The position numbers and the translations under genes are program-made. Below, in pieces: positions 1-5,667 of a stretch of DNA of 7,189 nucleotides. Source of the stretch: Legionellales bacterium (GTDB taxonomy: Bacteria > Pseudomonadota > Gammaproteobacteria > WLWR01); the NCBI GenBank assembly GCA_012103495.1, contig WLWR01000085.1, positions 1 to 7,189 on the forward strand, given 5' to 3'. A model generated the notes under the pieces. The model saw only the letters and a program-made list of their open reading frames with translations. It was not told where the DNA came from and did not search any database. How positions within the stretch are numbered: the stretch's first letter is position 1; every line of letters starts with the position of its first letter.

Positions 1-579
1 GAATTAACAGCCTCTACCCGTAATCAAGCGTTCATCGACTATCCAAAACGTGTGGCCCAATCGTGGATTGCCCAAGAGTTACGACGAGTACGTAACATTC
101 GTCCTAGTTTTCATTGGGGATTGTATGCCGGGTTAATCTATTCAGCATTGGATTTAATGTTACTCGGCGGAAAAACACCGTGGACATTCCATCACCATGT
201 CGATCATTTGCAATTACAGCCAGCCGATCAAGTGCCACGTATTCACTATCCAACAGCCGACGGCCAATTAACGTTCGATAAATTATCATCTGTGTATTTA
301 AGCAATGTGTATCATCAAGAGAATCAACCGTGTCATTTGCACTTAACACAGCCTGCTAATGCCATCAACATTAATTGGCGCCAATACGCCGGGCCTGAAA
401 CACGGTACTGCCCTGCCTGTGTTTATGAAATTATCGATGATGGTGAACAGCCACCACGTTTACAAATCAATGCGCAAAATTGCATTCACTGCAAAACATG
501 CAGCATTAAAGATCCGACTCAGAATATTCAATGGGTTCCACCTGAAGGCGGTGGAGGACCAAATTATTCAGGTATGTAA
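1..579 (+). CDS. Electron transfer flavoprotein-ubiquinone oxidoreductase, C-terminal part (5' end outside window)
   Basis: The reading frame is open from base 1 and ends at TAA 577-579, so only the last 192 codons are visible of a protein that is normally about 540-550 residues long. ETF-QO is a membrane-associated FAD and 4Fe-4S enzyme that passes electrons from reduced ETF (fed by acyl-CoA and other dehydrogenases) to ubiquinone. The tail carries the diagnostic ferredoxin-like cluster site. One cysteine lies in YCPACVYE (codon 409-411), and three lie in NCIHCKTC (codons 481, 490 and 499). These are followed by the family C-terminus IKDPTQNIQWVPPEGGGGP and a final Met. All four cluster cysteines match the eukaryotic and bacterial family, so the end looks intact. 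The GTG at 52 is an internal codon, not a start, because the protein sequence upstream continues the family alignment. The gene converges on the regulator at 669-1340. Identification is firm; the FAD domain lies outside the window. Confidence 0.95.
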   Translation, partial: ELTASTRNQAFIDYPKRVAQSWIAQELRRVRNIRPSFHWGLYAGLIYSALDLMLLGGKTPWTFHHHVDHLQLQPADQVPRIHYPTADGQLTFDKLSSVYLSNVYHQENQPCHLHLTQPANAININWRQYAGPETRYCPACVYEIIDDGEQPPRLQINAQNCIHCKTCSIKDPTQNIQWVPPEGGGGPNYSGM

Positions 580-668
580 CTTATCGATGATTTAAAAACA
601 TTACTGAATCATCAAAAATTTATCGTGGTGACATCAAAGAAAATAATTTGTACAACAATCTCAATAAT

Positions 669-1340
669 TTATTGACTTTGGTTACTGGCTGGTGCCACCA
701 ATCGCACGTGCACTTCAACAATGGTAGCTAAAATACGATCTTGATAAGGTTCGAGCGTTACCAACGCATCTGCTTCATCGGCTTGGCAACATTTCACTTG
801 ATAGGTGTCCGATTTATCCATCAACTGACACACTTCAATACTGTCTTTTTTCGCACAATACACCAACACATAATCGTGATTTTCTGGTTGTTTGTCCGGA
901 TCTAAAATCAAAATACCACCTTCAGTAAACAAAGGTGAATGCAATGAATGCTCTAATTGTAAGGCGAACGCATTGGCATTGATTGAATGATCCACAACCA
1001 CTTTGGCAAAATCATCACGTTCACGCACCATTGGCATCGGCCAATGTTTGGCTTGTTGCCAACCGATAATCGGCAACATTTGAATGGTTAAGTGTTGCAA
1101 AATGTGATCGGGCAACATCATGGGCAATGGTTTGCGCCCTAACAATTGATCAACCGACACAGAAAAATATGCCGCCAGACCCGTTAAGGATTTGCTTCTT
1201 GGCCGCTGCGTTGCACCCGACAAAATATGGTGCAAAGTAGGTTGCGGGGTTTTCGATTCACGCGATAATTCCATCACGGATTTAATACCATGCAATTGCA
1301 TTAGCCGTTCAATATTTTCTTTTAATTTATGCCCGCTCAT
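669..1340 (-). CDS. XRE-family HTH regulator with degenerate S24 (LexA/CI-like) C-terminal domain
   Basis: This is a 223-residue predicted cytoplasmic DNA-binding repressor. Residues ~5-70 form an XRE helix-turn-helix (LKENIERLMQLHG, then QPTLHHILSGAT, ending SVSVDQLLGR). Residues ~88-215 resemble the S24/LexA-CI fold: a LPIIGW hinge strand, the EHSLHSP serine loop, the EGGILILDPD strand, then HDYVLVY. In cleavable relatives the hinge holds an Ala-Gly dipeptide and a Lys activates the Ser. Here the dipeptide position reads Ala97-Lys98, Ser132 is kept, and the residue aligned with the catalytic Lys is Cys171 (EVCQL where relatives have xFKQL). Self-cleavage is therefore doubtful. Start: a TTG at 1343 is possible, but ATG 1340 lies 8 bases after AAAGGGG and is preferred. 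It is divergent from the 64-residue RHH gene across a shared control region, so mutual or auto-regulation is plausible. It could be a domesticated prophage-type repressor. Target genes are unknown. Confidence 0.88.
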   Translation of the reverse strand: MSGHKLKENIERLMQLHGIKSVMELSRESKTPQPTLHHILSGATQRPRSKSLTGLAAYFSVSVDQLLGRKPLPMMLPDHILQHLTIQMLPIIGWQQAKHWPMPMVRERDDFAKVVVDHSINANAFALQLEHSLHSPLFTEGGILILDPDKQPENHDYVLVYCAKKDSIEVCQLMDKSDTYQVKCCQADEADALVTLEPYQDRILATIVEVHVRLVAPASNQSQ

Positions 1341-1348
1341 CAATCACA

Positions 1349-1355
1349 CCCCTTT
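1349..1355 (-). promoter_or_regulatory. Ribosome binding site that sets the regulator start
   Basis: Read on the minus strand the sequence is AAAGGGG, followed by 8 bases and ATG at 1340. The alternative TTG at 1343 would have only 5 bases of spacing, so the ATG is the better start. Confidence 0.65.
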
Positions 1356-1380
1356 GATGGGAATAAAAAAATTCAAACTG

Positions 1381-1409
1381 TTGACAAATCTATAGATTTA
1401 TTATTTAAT
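1381..1409 (+). promoter_or_regulatory. Sigma-70-type promoter for the 64-residue RHH gene
   Basis: A perfect TTGACA -35 box (1381-1386) is followed by a 17-base spacer and TTTAAT (1404-1409, 5 of 6 matches to TATAAT). It points rightwards. Transcription would begin near 1416 and give the gene at 1591 an untranslated leader of about 175 bases. This is the best consensus promoter in the window. It has not been tested experimentally, and the gap is AT-rich, which raises the chance of accidental -10 matches. Confidence 0.55.
1386..1399. promoter_or_regulatory. Operator-like perfect palindrome inside the promoter spacer
   Basis: The 14 bases AAATCTATAGATTT are an exact dyad. They start on the last base of the -35 box and fill the spacer up to just before the -10 box. 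A bound dimer here would block RNA polymerase. The XRE regulator is divergently encoded 46 bases away and is the natural candidate ligand; the RHH protein is the alternative. The dyad is seen directly in the sequence; the binding protein is inferred. AT-rich palindromes can occur by chance, which limits certainty. Confidence 0.5.
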
Positions 1410-1419
1410 GAATAAAATT

Positions 1420-1478
1420 AATTGTTTTATCAGAATTAGTTTGTATTTTCCTCCGTATTGCCTGATAAAAGAACAATT
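1420..1478. repeat. Long inverted repeat in the RHH leader (14 paired bases, 3-base bulge)
   Basis: The left arm AATTGTTTTATCAG (1420-1433) pairs with the right arm CTGATAAAA (1462-1470) plus CAATT (1474-1478), with GAA 1471-1473 bulged. The 9-bp inner block is exact and the loop is 28 bases (1434-1461). No T-run follows either arm, so it is not a simple terminator. If transcription starts near 1416 the structure would sit at the very 5' end of the RHH mRNA. It could equally serve as paired DNA half-sites for a looping regulator. Confidence 0.5.
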
Positions 1479-1538
1479 TCAGTCGCATAAAAGCGTCTTG
1501 TGCTCTTACGCGATTTTAAAATTTGCCGAGTTTAACAT

Positions 1539-1548
1539 GTGATATCAC
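1539..1548. promoter_or_regulatory. Short palindrome GTGATATCAC upstream of the RHH gene
   Basis: This is an exact 10-base dyad, extended imperfectly to CATGTGATATCACGTG and about 42 bases before the ATG at 1591. It could be a second operator in this control region or a small hairpin. The half-site spacing (TGTGA-2-TCACG) is too short for a CRP site. No ligand can be assigned. Confidence 0.3.
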
Positions 1549-1590
1549 GTGAGTACATAACATTAGTTAAAAAGAAAGAGGATTTCATTT

Positions 1591-1785
1591 ATGGAACGCA
1601 TTATCTTCAGTATCTCAAGCGAACAAAAACGTTGGTTAGCTGGACAAGCACAATGTCAGCAAATTTCCATGGCAGAAGTGATTCGAAAAGCTTTAAAATT
1701 CTATAGTCATCAGCAGTACCAGAAGGAGCGGTCACACTCACCTGCTATGCAATTGCTGACAGTGACCAACAAAAACACCTATTAA
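1591..1785 (+). CDS. Small ribbon-helix-helix (CopG/Arc-like) DNA-binding protein
   Basis: This protein has 64 residues. The order of elements fits the ribbon-helix-helix fold: a short beta strand RIIFSIS (3-9), helix A EQKRWLAGQAQCQQ (11-24), the ISMAEV turn, and helix B AEVIRKALKFYSHQQ (28-42). A polar, probably disordered tail follows. RHH proteins bind DNA as dimers through the paired strands and often repress their own operon; many are antitoxins or plasmid/phage regulators. AGAGGA at 1577-1582, 8 bases before ATG 1591, is a good ribosome site, which supports real translation. No toxin-like gene follows: the 125 bases after the stop lead straight to pgi. It is divergent from the XRE-S24 gene and probably under the promoter at 1381-1409. 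Fold assignment is by pattern from the sequence. The DNA target and role are unknown, and an orphan antitoxin is one alternative. Confidence 0.72.
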   Translation: MERIIFSISSEQKRWLAGQAQCQQISMAEVIRKALKFYSHQQYQKERSHSPAMQLLTVTNKNTY

Positions 1786-1821
1786 TCACCACCGTTCTGC
1801 GCTTGTATAAAAAACAACCGG

Positions 1822-1850
1822 TTGCAAAGCTCGGCTAGAGTCGGTACTAT
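1822..1850 (+). promoter_or_regulatory. Candidate sigma-70 promoter for pgi
   Basis: TTGCAA (1822-1827, 4 of 6) is followed by a 17-base spacer and TACTAT (1845-1850, 4 of 6). Transcription would start near 1857 and leave a leader of about 54 bases. The -35 box overlaps an exact 10-base dyad CAACCGGTTG (1815-1824). Independent expression of pgi would make sense, because the gene upstream is a regulator of unrelated type. Confidence 0.4.
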
Positions 1851-1890
1851 TTCGCCTCTTTGGATTACTAGGATGTCCATCTTCCCTGCC

Positions 1891-1901
1891 ACCCGGAGGG
1901 T
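1891..1901 (+). promoter_or_regulatory. pgi ribosome binding site within a small hairpin
   Basis: GGAGGG (1895-1900) lies 10 bases before ATG 1911 and is the strongest Shine-Dalgarno in the window. It is flanked so that ACCC (1891-1894) can pair with GGGT (1898-1901) around a GGA loop. An alternative pairing of CCCT (1884-1887) with AGGG (1897-1900) also covers it. Partial masking of the ribosome site is possible, but the stems are only 4 bp. Confidence 0.5.
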
Positions 1902-1910
1902 CCATTTAGA

Positions 1911-3488
1911 ATGAAGTTAACCGATTGCTGGCACCAATTGGCCACGCATTATCAGCACTTAAAATCACAGCACATGCGTGACTGGTTTGAACAAGACCCA
2001 CAACGGGATCAACGGTTTCGCCTGCAAGCCGCTGATCTCAGCTTAAACTACGCGCATCATCGTATCACCACACAAACATTGGAATACTTGATCCAATTAG
2101 CGCACGCAGCGGCATTGCCTAACAAAATAGATCATTTATTTAAAGGTGAACCGGTTAATTTTACCGAACAACGACCCGCATTACACACGGCTTTGCGTCG
2201 TCCCACCAACCAACCCTTATACTATCAAGGGCAAGATATCATGCCCGCCATCGCTGATTTGCATCACCGCATGGCAACTTATTGCACCCGTCTGCGCCAC
2301 CAACAATGGTTAGGCTTTAATGGACAACCGATCACCGATATTGTGCATCTAGGAATTGGCGGCTCCTATTTAGGACCGGCCATGGCCTATCATGCACTGC
2401 AAGCCGAAGCCAAGTGCGCCGTGCGCATTCATTTTATTGCCAATGTTGACGGGCATCATCTTACCTCGACCTTAGCGCCACTGGATCCAGCCACCACCTT
2501 AGTGATCATTTCATCTAAATCATTCACCACCTCAGACACTTTACTCAATGCACAAACGGTGTTGAACTGGTTGGGCCGCTCGCACATTGCCAACCAAGTG
2601 ATTGCCATCACCGCCAACCCTGCCGGCGCCAACGCTTTGGGCATTGCCACAGATCATATCTTGCCAATTTGGGATTGGGTCGGTGGACGTTATTCACTGT
2701 GGTCAGCCATTGGTTTGCCGCTGGCCATTTCCATTGGCATGTCTAAATTCCAACAATTGCTGGCCGGTGCTCACGCCATGGATCAACACTTTCACAGCGC
2801 TGCGTTTGCCAATAACATGCCAGTGATTTTAGGATTACTGGGCATTTGGTATATTAATTTTTTTCACACCCAAACCCATGCCGTCATTCCTTATGCTCAA
2901 CGCTTGGAATGGCTGCCTAATTATTTGCAACAATTGGAAATGGAAAGCAATGGCAAGCAAATGCAAGCGATGGGACAAACCACTCCTTATTCCACTGCCC
3001 CGGTCATTTGGGGATCGGTAGGCGTCAATGGTCAACATGCGTTCCATCAATTACTGCATCAAGGAGCACATTTAATTCCGGTGGATTTTATTATTGCCGA
3101 ACAGTGCACCAGTCCACTGACCGAGCATCATCGTCAATTAAAAGCCAATTGCATCAGTCAAATCAAGGCGTTGATGCTAGGCAATGATCCATCCATCTTG
3201 GCCCAACAATTGCAGCAACAAGGCTATGATTTGGCACAAGCGACCCAACTTGCCCAGCATCAATGGTTACCTGGCAATAAACCCAGCAGTCTCATTACCT
3301 TACCGCAACTCACCCCCACCACCTTGGGCAGCTTGATTGCTTTATACGAACATAAAGTTTTTGTCCAAAGTGTGATTTGGCAAATCAATTGTTTCGATCA
3401 ATATGGTGTGGAGCTTGGTAAACAATTGACCCGCCAATTATTGGACGATGAAAGCTTATTCGCATCGATTGGATTATCGATTGATTAA
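1911..3488 (+). CDS. pgi: Glucose-6-phosphate isomerase
   Basis: This cytoplasmic enzyme interconverts glucose-6-phosphate and fructose-6-phosphate in glycolysis and gluconeogenesis. The 525-residue product is slightly shorter than E. coli Pgi (549). Landmarks in order are LGIGGSYLGP (147-156, first SIS sugar-phosphate domain), SSKSFTT (201-207, phosphate binding), the GGRYSLWSAIGLP signature (258-270), and MESNGK with catalytic Glu345. GVNGQHAF follows with His376 (ring opening), then the second signature GVELGKQL with Lys504. All catalytic residues are present, so it should be active. The ATG at 1911 is supported by GGAGGG 10 bases upstream and by the N-terminal match to the family. Its last 15 bases overlap the 3' end of waaC on the other strand, leaving no room for a separate terminator. 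The protein is unusually rich in Gln and His outside the active site. Identification is firm. Confidence 0.97.
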   Translation: MKLTDCWHQLATHYQHLKSQHMRDWFEQDPQRDQRFRLQAADLSLNYAHHRITTQTLEYLIQLAHAAALPNKIDHLFKGEPVNFTEQRPALHTALRRPTNQPLYYQGQDIMPAIADLHHRMATYCTRLRHQQWLGFNGQPITDIVHLGIGGSYLGPAMAYHALQAEAKCAVRIHFIANVDGHHLTSTLAPLDPATTLVIISSKSFTTSDTLLNAQTVLNWLGRSHIANQVIAITANPAGANALGIATDHILPIWDWVGGRYSLWSAIGLPLAISIGMSKFQQLLAGAHAMDQHFHSAAFANNMPVILGLLGIWYINFFHTQTHAVIPYAQRLEWLPNYLQQLEMESNGKQMQAMGQTTPYSTAPVIWGSVGVNGQHAFHQLLHQGAHLIPVDFIIAEQCTSPLTEHHRQLKANCISQIKALMLGNDPSILAQQLQQQGYDLAQATQLAQHQWLPGNKPSSLITLPQLTPTTLGSLIALYEHKVFVQSVIWQINCFDQYGVELGKQLTRQLLDDESLFASIGLSID

Positions 3489-4493
3489 TTGCGCTTGCAG
3501 CGCTTGCCAAACCGTGTCCACTTCAATGCTCGCCAAACACGGAGCAATGTCATGAAACATCCCTTCGGGGTGTTGGCAAACGCGTTTCAGACAAGGCGCA
3601 CAAGCCACATTCGCAGTAAGAGGAACTTGCCATTGATCCGGTGCAGCCAATCGGGTGGGGCCATGTAACGTCACCGTGGGTTTATGCATGGCGGTGGCCA
3701 AATGCACCAAACCGGTATCCAGCCCCACCACCGCCGTGGCATTGGCAATGATTGGACCTAATTGAGCAATGGAATATTGATTTAATATTTCCACCTTAGG
3801 GTGAACAACCAATTGTTGACAATAGGCAAACTCTTGAGCGGTGCCCGCACTTAATTGCACTGCCAATCCAGCATCGATGATCCGCTCAATCAATTGCTGC
3901 CAATGTGACACTGGCCAATAACGATTGGCGGCGCTGGAATTGGGAAAACAAGTCACATACGCCGATGAAACAGCTGTTTTAGATTGCATGCCCGCGGCAA
4001 TACCATAGTCGGGTTGAGCAACTGGCGGCGTATAGTTAAACACTTGGGCAAATAAATGACGTATACGTTGCACCGCAGACAAATCCCAGGATACCGATGC
4101 TTGTTGATCATACAACCAACTGATTCCCCGCCCACGAATGGAATGGCGATCATACCCATGCGATTGTCGGTGCCGACTGAGCAAAACCCACAACAAACTT
4201 TTCACCAACCCTTGCGCATCAATCACACAATCATACGGTTGTTGGCGCAATTGGCGTACCGCTTGATATATTTCACCGGATCGCAACGCAGCCCAACCCT
4301 GCCGACGCCAATGACGTAATCGAATGGGAATGACTCGTTGTACACCTGGGTGCCATTGCACAATCGGCGCATATGCTTGTTCAACCAGCCAATCCAATTC
4401 AATCGATGGTACTCTTGCCAACACATCACTCACTGCTGGCAACGCATGGATCACATCCCCCATCGAGGAGGTTTTAACCAATAAAACTTTCAT
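3474..4493 (-). CDS. waaC: LPS heptosyltransferase I
   Basis: This GT9 glycosyltransferase adds the first L-glycero-D-manno-heptose to Kdo2-lipid A on the cytoplasmic face of the inner membrane. The 339-residue product matches E. coli WaaC along its length: MKVLLVKTSSMGDVIHALPA with the catalytic-base Asp13, FDWVVEE-like LDWLVEQAYA, YDCVIDAQGLVKS (87-99), and LDTGLVHLATAM (258-269) with Asp259 in the ADP-heptose site. Where E. coli has Lys192 (DDKHWP) this protein has Arg191 (ANRYWP), a conservative change. A C-terminal cysteine set, Cys298, Cys301, Cys306 and Cys319, is absent from E. coli WaaC but resembles that of WaaF proteins. Start: TTG at 4499 would add two residues, but ATG 4493 gives the canonical N-terminus. 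It begins 20 bases inside the end of waaF, which suggests translational coupling; the ribosome site is weak (ACGAG). Its 3' end overlaps pgi. Confidence 0.95.
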   Translation of the reverse strand: MKVLLVKTSSMGDVIHALPAVSDVLARVPSIELDWLVEQAYAPIVQWHPGVQRVIPIRLRHWRRQGWAALRSGEIYQAVRQLRQQPYDCVIDAQGLVKSLLWVLLSRHRQSHGYDRHSIRGRGISWLYDQQASVSWDLSAVQRIRHLFAQVFNYTPPVAQPDYGIAAGMQSKTAVSSAYVTCFPNSSAANRYWPVSHWQQLIERIIDAGLAVQLSAGTAQEFAYCQQLVVHPKVEILNQYSIAQLGPIIANATAVVGLDTGLVHLATAMHKPTVTLHGPTRLAAPDQWQVPLTANVACAPCLKRVCQHPEGMFHDIAPCLASIEVDTVWQALQAQLINR

Positions 4494-5484
4494 CAGCAAC
4501 TCGTAATACTTGATCAGGGGTAATGCGATTTAAACATGCCAAATGACCATAACGACACGTTTTACGAAAACACGGTTGACAAGCCAATCGTTCAATTAAC
4601 ATATGCGCACGATCAGTGAGTGGGAAGGTATAGTCTGGCGCTGTAGAACCGTAAATCACAATGGTAGGAATGTCGAGCGCGGCAGCCACATGCATCAATC
4701 CAGAATCGTTACTCACCACCAAGTCAGCCAATGACATTAAATCAATGGCTTGATCCAAGGCAAGTCCGGTAAAATCCACACATCGTCCTTGAGTCAAGAC
4801 TTGAATTTGTTCGGCCAACGGTTGTTCTTTGTGAGAACCATACAACCATACTTGCTTTCCCTGTTCGATGAATCGATTGGCAATCGTCGCAAAGTAATTC
4901 ACCGGCCATCGCCGCGTCACGCCAAACGCCGCACCTGGACATAAGATCACCACCGGTTGTTGCGGCAGTGTGCGCTGATGACGAGCTAAAATTGTCGGAA
5001 TCGCCGCCTGATCCACTTGTAATCGTGGCCGTGGATAATCTTCTCCACACCAATGAGCATCATGAGCCAAGGCAACATAGCGCTGCACCATGTTAGGCCA
5101 CTTTTGTATATCCAATCGACGGATATCGTTTAACAATCCCCAACGCTGCTCACCCACCCAACCGACACGTCGTTTGATACCGGCTGACCAAGCAATGAAT
5201 GCCGACTTCCAAGTATTGGGTAGCACAAATACTTGATCATAACCATGCTGTTTGAATTGTTTGCCATAGGCTCGCCATTGACGCCATGCGCACTGGTTAC
5301 GTGGCAAATCCAAGGCAATGGCCTGACTGACCTCGGGCATTCGCGCCAACACTGGGTGACACCAGCTTGGGCTACTCATATCCACCACACACTGTTGGGC
5401 AACCAAAGTTTTTACTAATGCCTGGGCCATCACCACATCCCCCAACCAGGCAGGCCCGATGACCAATGTTTTACAACCCTTCAT
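4474..5484 (-). CDS. waaF: LPS heptosyltransferase II
   Basis: This GT9 glycosyltransferase adds the second heptose of the LPS inner core to the product of WaaC. The 336-residue protein aligns with E. coli WaaF: LVIGPAWLGDVVMAQ (7-21, Asp16), SWCHPVLARMPEV, VLPNTWKSAF (87-96), GLLNDIRRLD (116-125), CPGAAFG (182-188), RRWP (191-194) and NDSGLMHVAAAL (259-270). The C-terminal cysteine set Cys302-x2-Cys305-x4-Cys310-x6-Cys317 (RYGHLACL) is typical of many WaaF proteins. ATG 5484 gives the expected N-terminus but has no clear Shine-Dalgarno. It is the first gene of a two-gene operon with waaC, with which it overlaps by 20 bases, and is transcribed from the divergent region shared with the SulP gene. 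All motifs are present and nothing suggests a defect. Confidence 0.96.
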   Translation of the reverse strand: MKGCKTLVIGPAWLGDVVMAQALVKTLVAQQCVVDMSSPSWCHPVLARMPEVSQAIALDLPRNQCAWRQWRAYGKQFKQHGYDQVFVLPNTWKSAFIAWSAGIKRRVGWVGEQRWGLLNDIRRLDIQKWPNMVQRYVALAHDAHWCGEDYPRPRLQVDQAAIPTILARHQRTLPQQPVVILCPGAAFGVTRRWPVNYFATIANRFIEQGKQVWLYGSHKEQPLAEQIQVLTQGRCVDFTGLALDQAIDLMSLADLVVSNDSGLMHVAAALDIPTIVIYGSTAPDYTFPLTDRAHMLIERLACQPCFRKTCRYGHLACLNRITPDQVLRVADESFIG

Positions 5485-5521
5485 TTGAATAAATATTTAC
5501 CACTGTATCAGTAAGACCGCG

Positions 5522-5530
5522 AGTGTACCA
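5522..5530 (-). promoter_or_regulatory. Candidate extended -10 promoter for waaF-waaC (proximal)
   Basis: On the minus strand TGGTACACT gives a TG-N extended -10 with TACACT (4 of 6). No good -35 lies 17 bases upstream, as expected for extended -10 promoters. Transcription would start near 5515, giving a leader of about 30 bases. Confidence 0.4.
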
Positions 5531-5565
5531 TTATTCATCTAAATGCATAAGTTCATCGTTCCATA

Positions 5566-5579
5566 ACCTCACCCGAGGT
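5566..5579. other. Small hairpin in the distal waaF leader
   Basis: The arms ACCTC and GAGGT enclose four bases, an exact 5-bp stem. It lies in the leader only if waaF is transcribed from the distal promoter at 5591-5619. There is no T-run on either side, so it is not a terminator. Confidence 0.3.
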
Positions 5580-5590
5580 CGCGCCATCCC

Positions 5591-5619
5591 ATAATAGAAC
5601 CAAATTGGTTTATTGAAAA
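5591..5619 (-). promoter_or_regulatory. Candidate distal sigma-70 promoter for waaF-waaC
   Basis: On the minus strand TTTTCA (5619-5614, 4 of 6) is followed by a 17-base spacer and TATTAT (5596-5591, 5 of 6). Transcription would start near 5584, giving a leader of about 100 bases. Its -35 box occupies the same bases as the -35 box of the rightward SulP promoter. Confidence 0.45.
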
Positions 5620-5639
5620 ACAATCTGGTTTGTTATAGT
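5613..5639 (+). promoter_or_regulatory. Candidate sigma-70 promoter for the SulP transporter gene
   Basis: TTGAAA (5613-5618, 5 of 6) precedes TGTTATAGT (5631-5639). The latter is an extended -10 (TG-N-TATAGT, 5 of 6) at 15-base spacing; TAGTAT at 5636-5641 would give a 17-base spacing. Transcription would start near 5646. The -35 is embedded in the dyad ATTG-aaaaa-CAAT (5612-5624). The hexamer TGGTTT recurs exactly 20 bases apart at 5606 and 5626, two helical turns, as an activator or repressor pair might require. Confidence 0.5.
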
Positions 5640-5667
5640 ATGCTGGCCGCTTTACGAGGTTCTTTAA

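Noticed and set aside
104..349. Reading frames antisense or out of frame within ETF-QO, pgi, waaC, waaF and the SulP gene
   Set aside because: They lie inside well-conserved genes, have no ribosome sites or family motifs, and are shadows of codon use on the other frame.
586..613. Inverted repeat GATGATT/AATCATC between the convergent ETF-QO and regulator genes, as a terminator
   Set aside because: The stem is 7 bp, AT-rich, with a 14-base loop, and no T-run follows it in either direction. It may be chance or a Rho-dependent region.
1389..1417. Minus-strand promoter for the XRE regulator (TTTTAT, 17 bases, TATAGA)
   Set aside because: The -35 matches consensus at only two positions, and the -10 is part of the palindrome. 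The regulator must have a promoter in this gap, but I cannot place it.
1539..1548. CRP-like site around TGTGATATCACG
   Set aside because: The half-sites are separated by 2 bases instead of 6, so it does not fit CRP. It is kept only as an unassigned palindrome.
1707..1838. Open frame overlapping the end of the RHH gene, with a protein-like stretch LLITTVLRLYKKQPVAKL
   Set aside because: It has no ATG or GTG start and no ribosome site, and it is only about 43 codons. A frameshift joining it to the RHH gene is conceivable but not supported.
1786..1910. tRNA, small RNA or riboswitch between the RHH gene and pgi
   Set aside because: No cloverleaf, T-loop sequence or recognised aptamer core is visible; only a promoter candidate and the ribosome site can be supported.
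1873..1914. 13-codon leader reading frame whose TGA overlaps the pgi ATG (ATGA)
   Set aside because: It has no usable ribosome site of its own, while pgi has a strong one. The overlap is most likely incidental.
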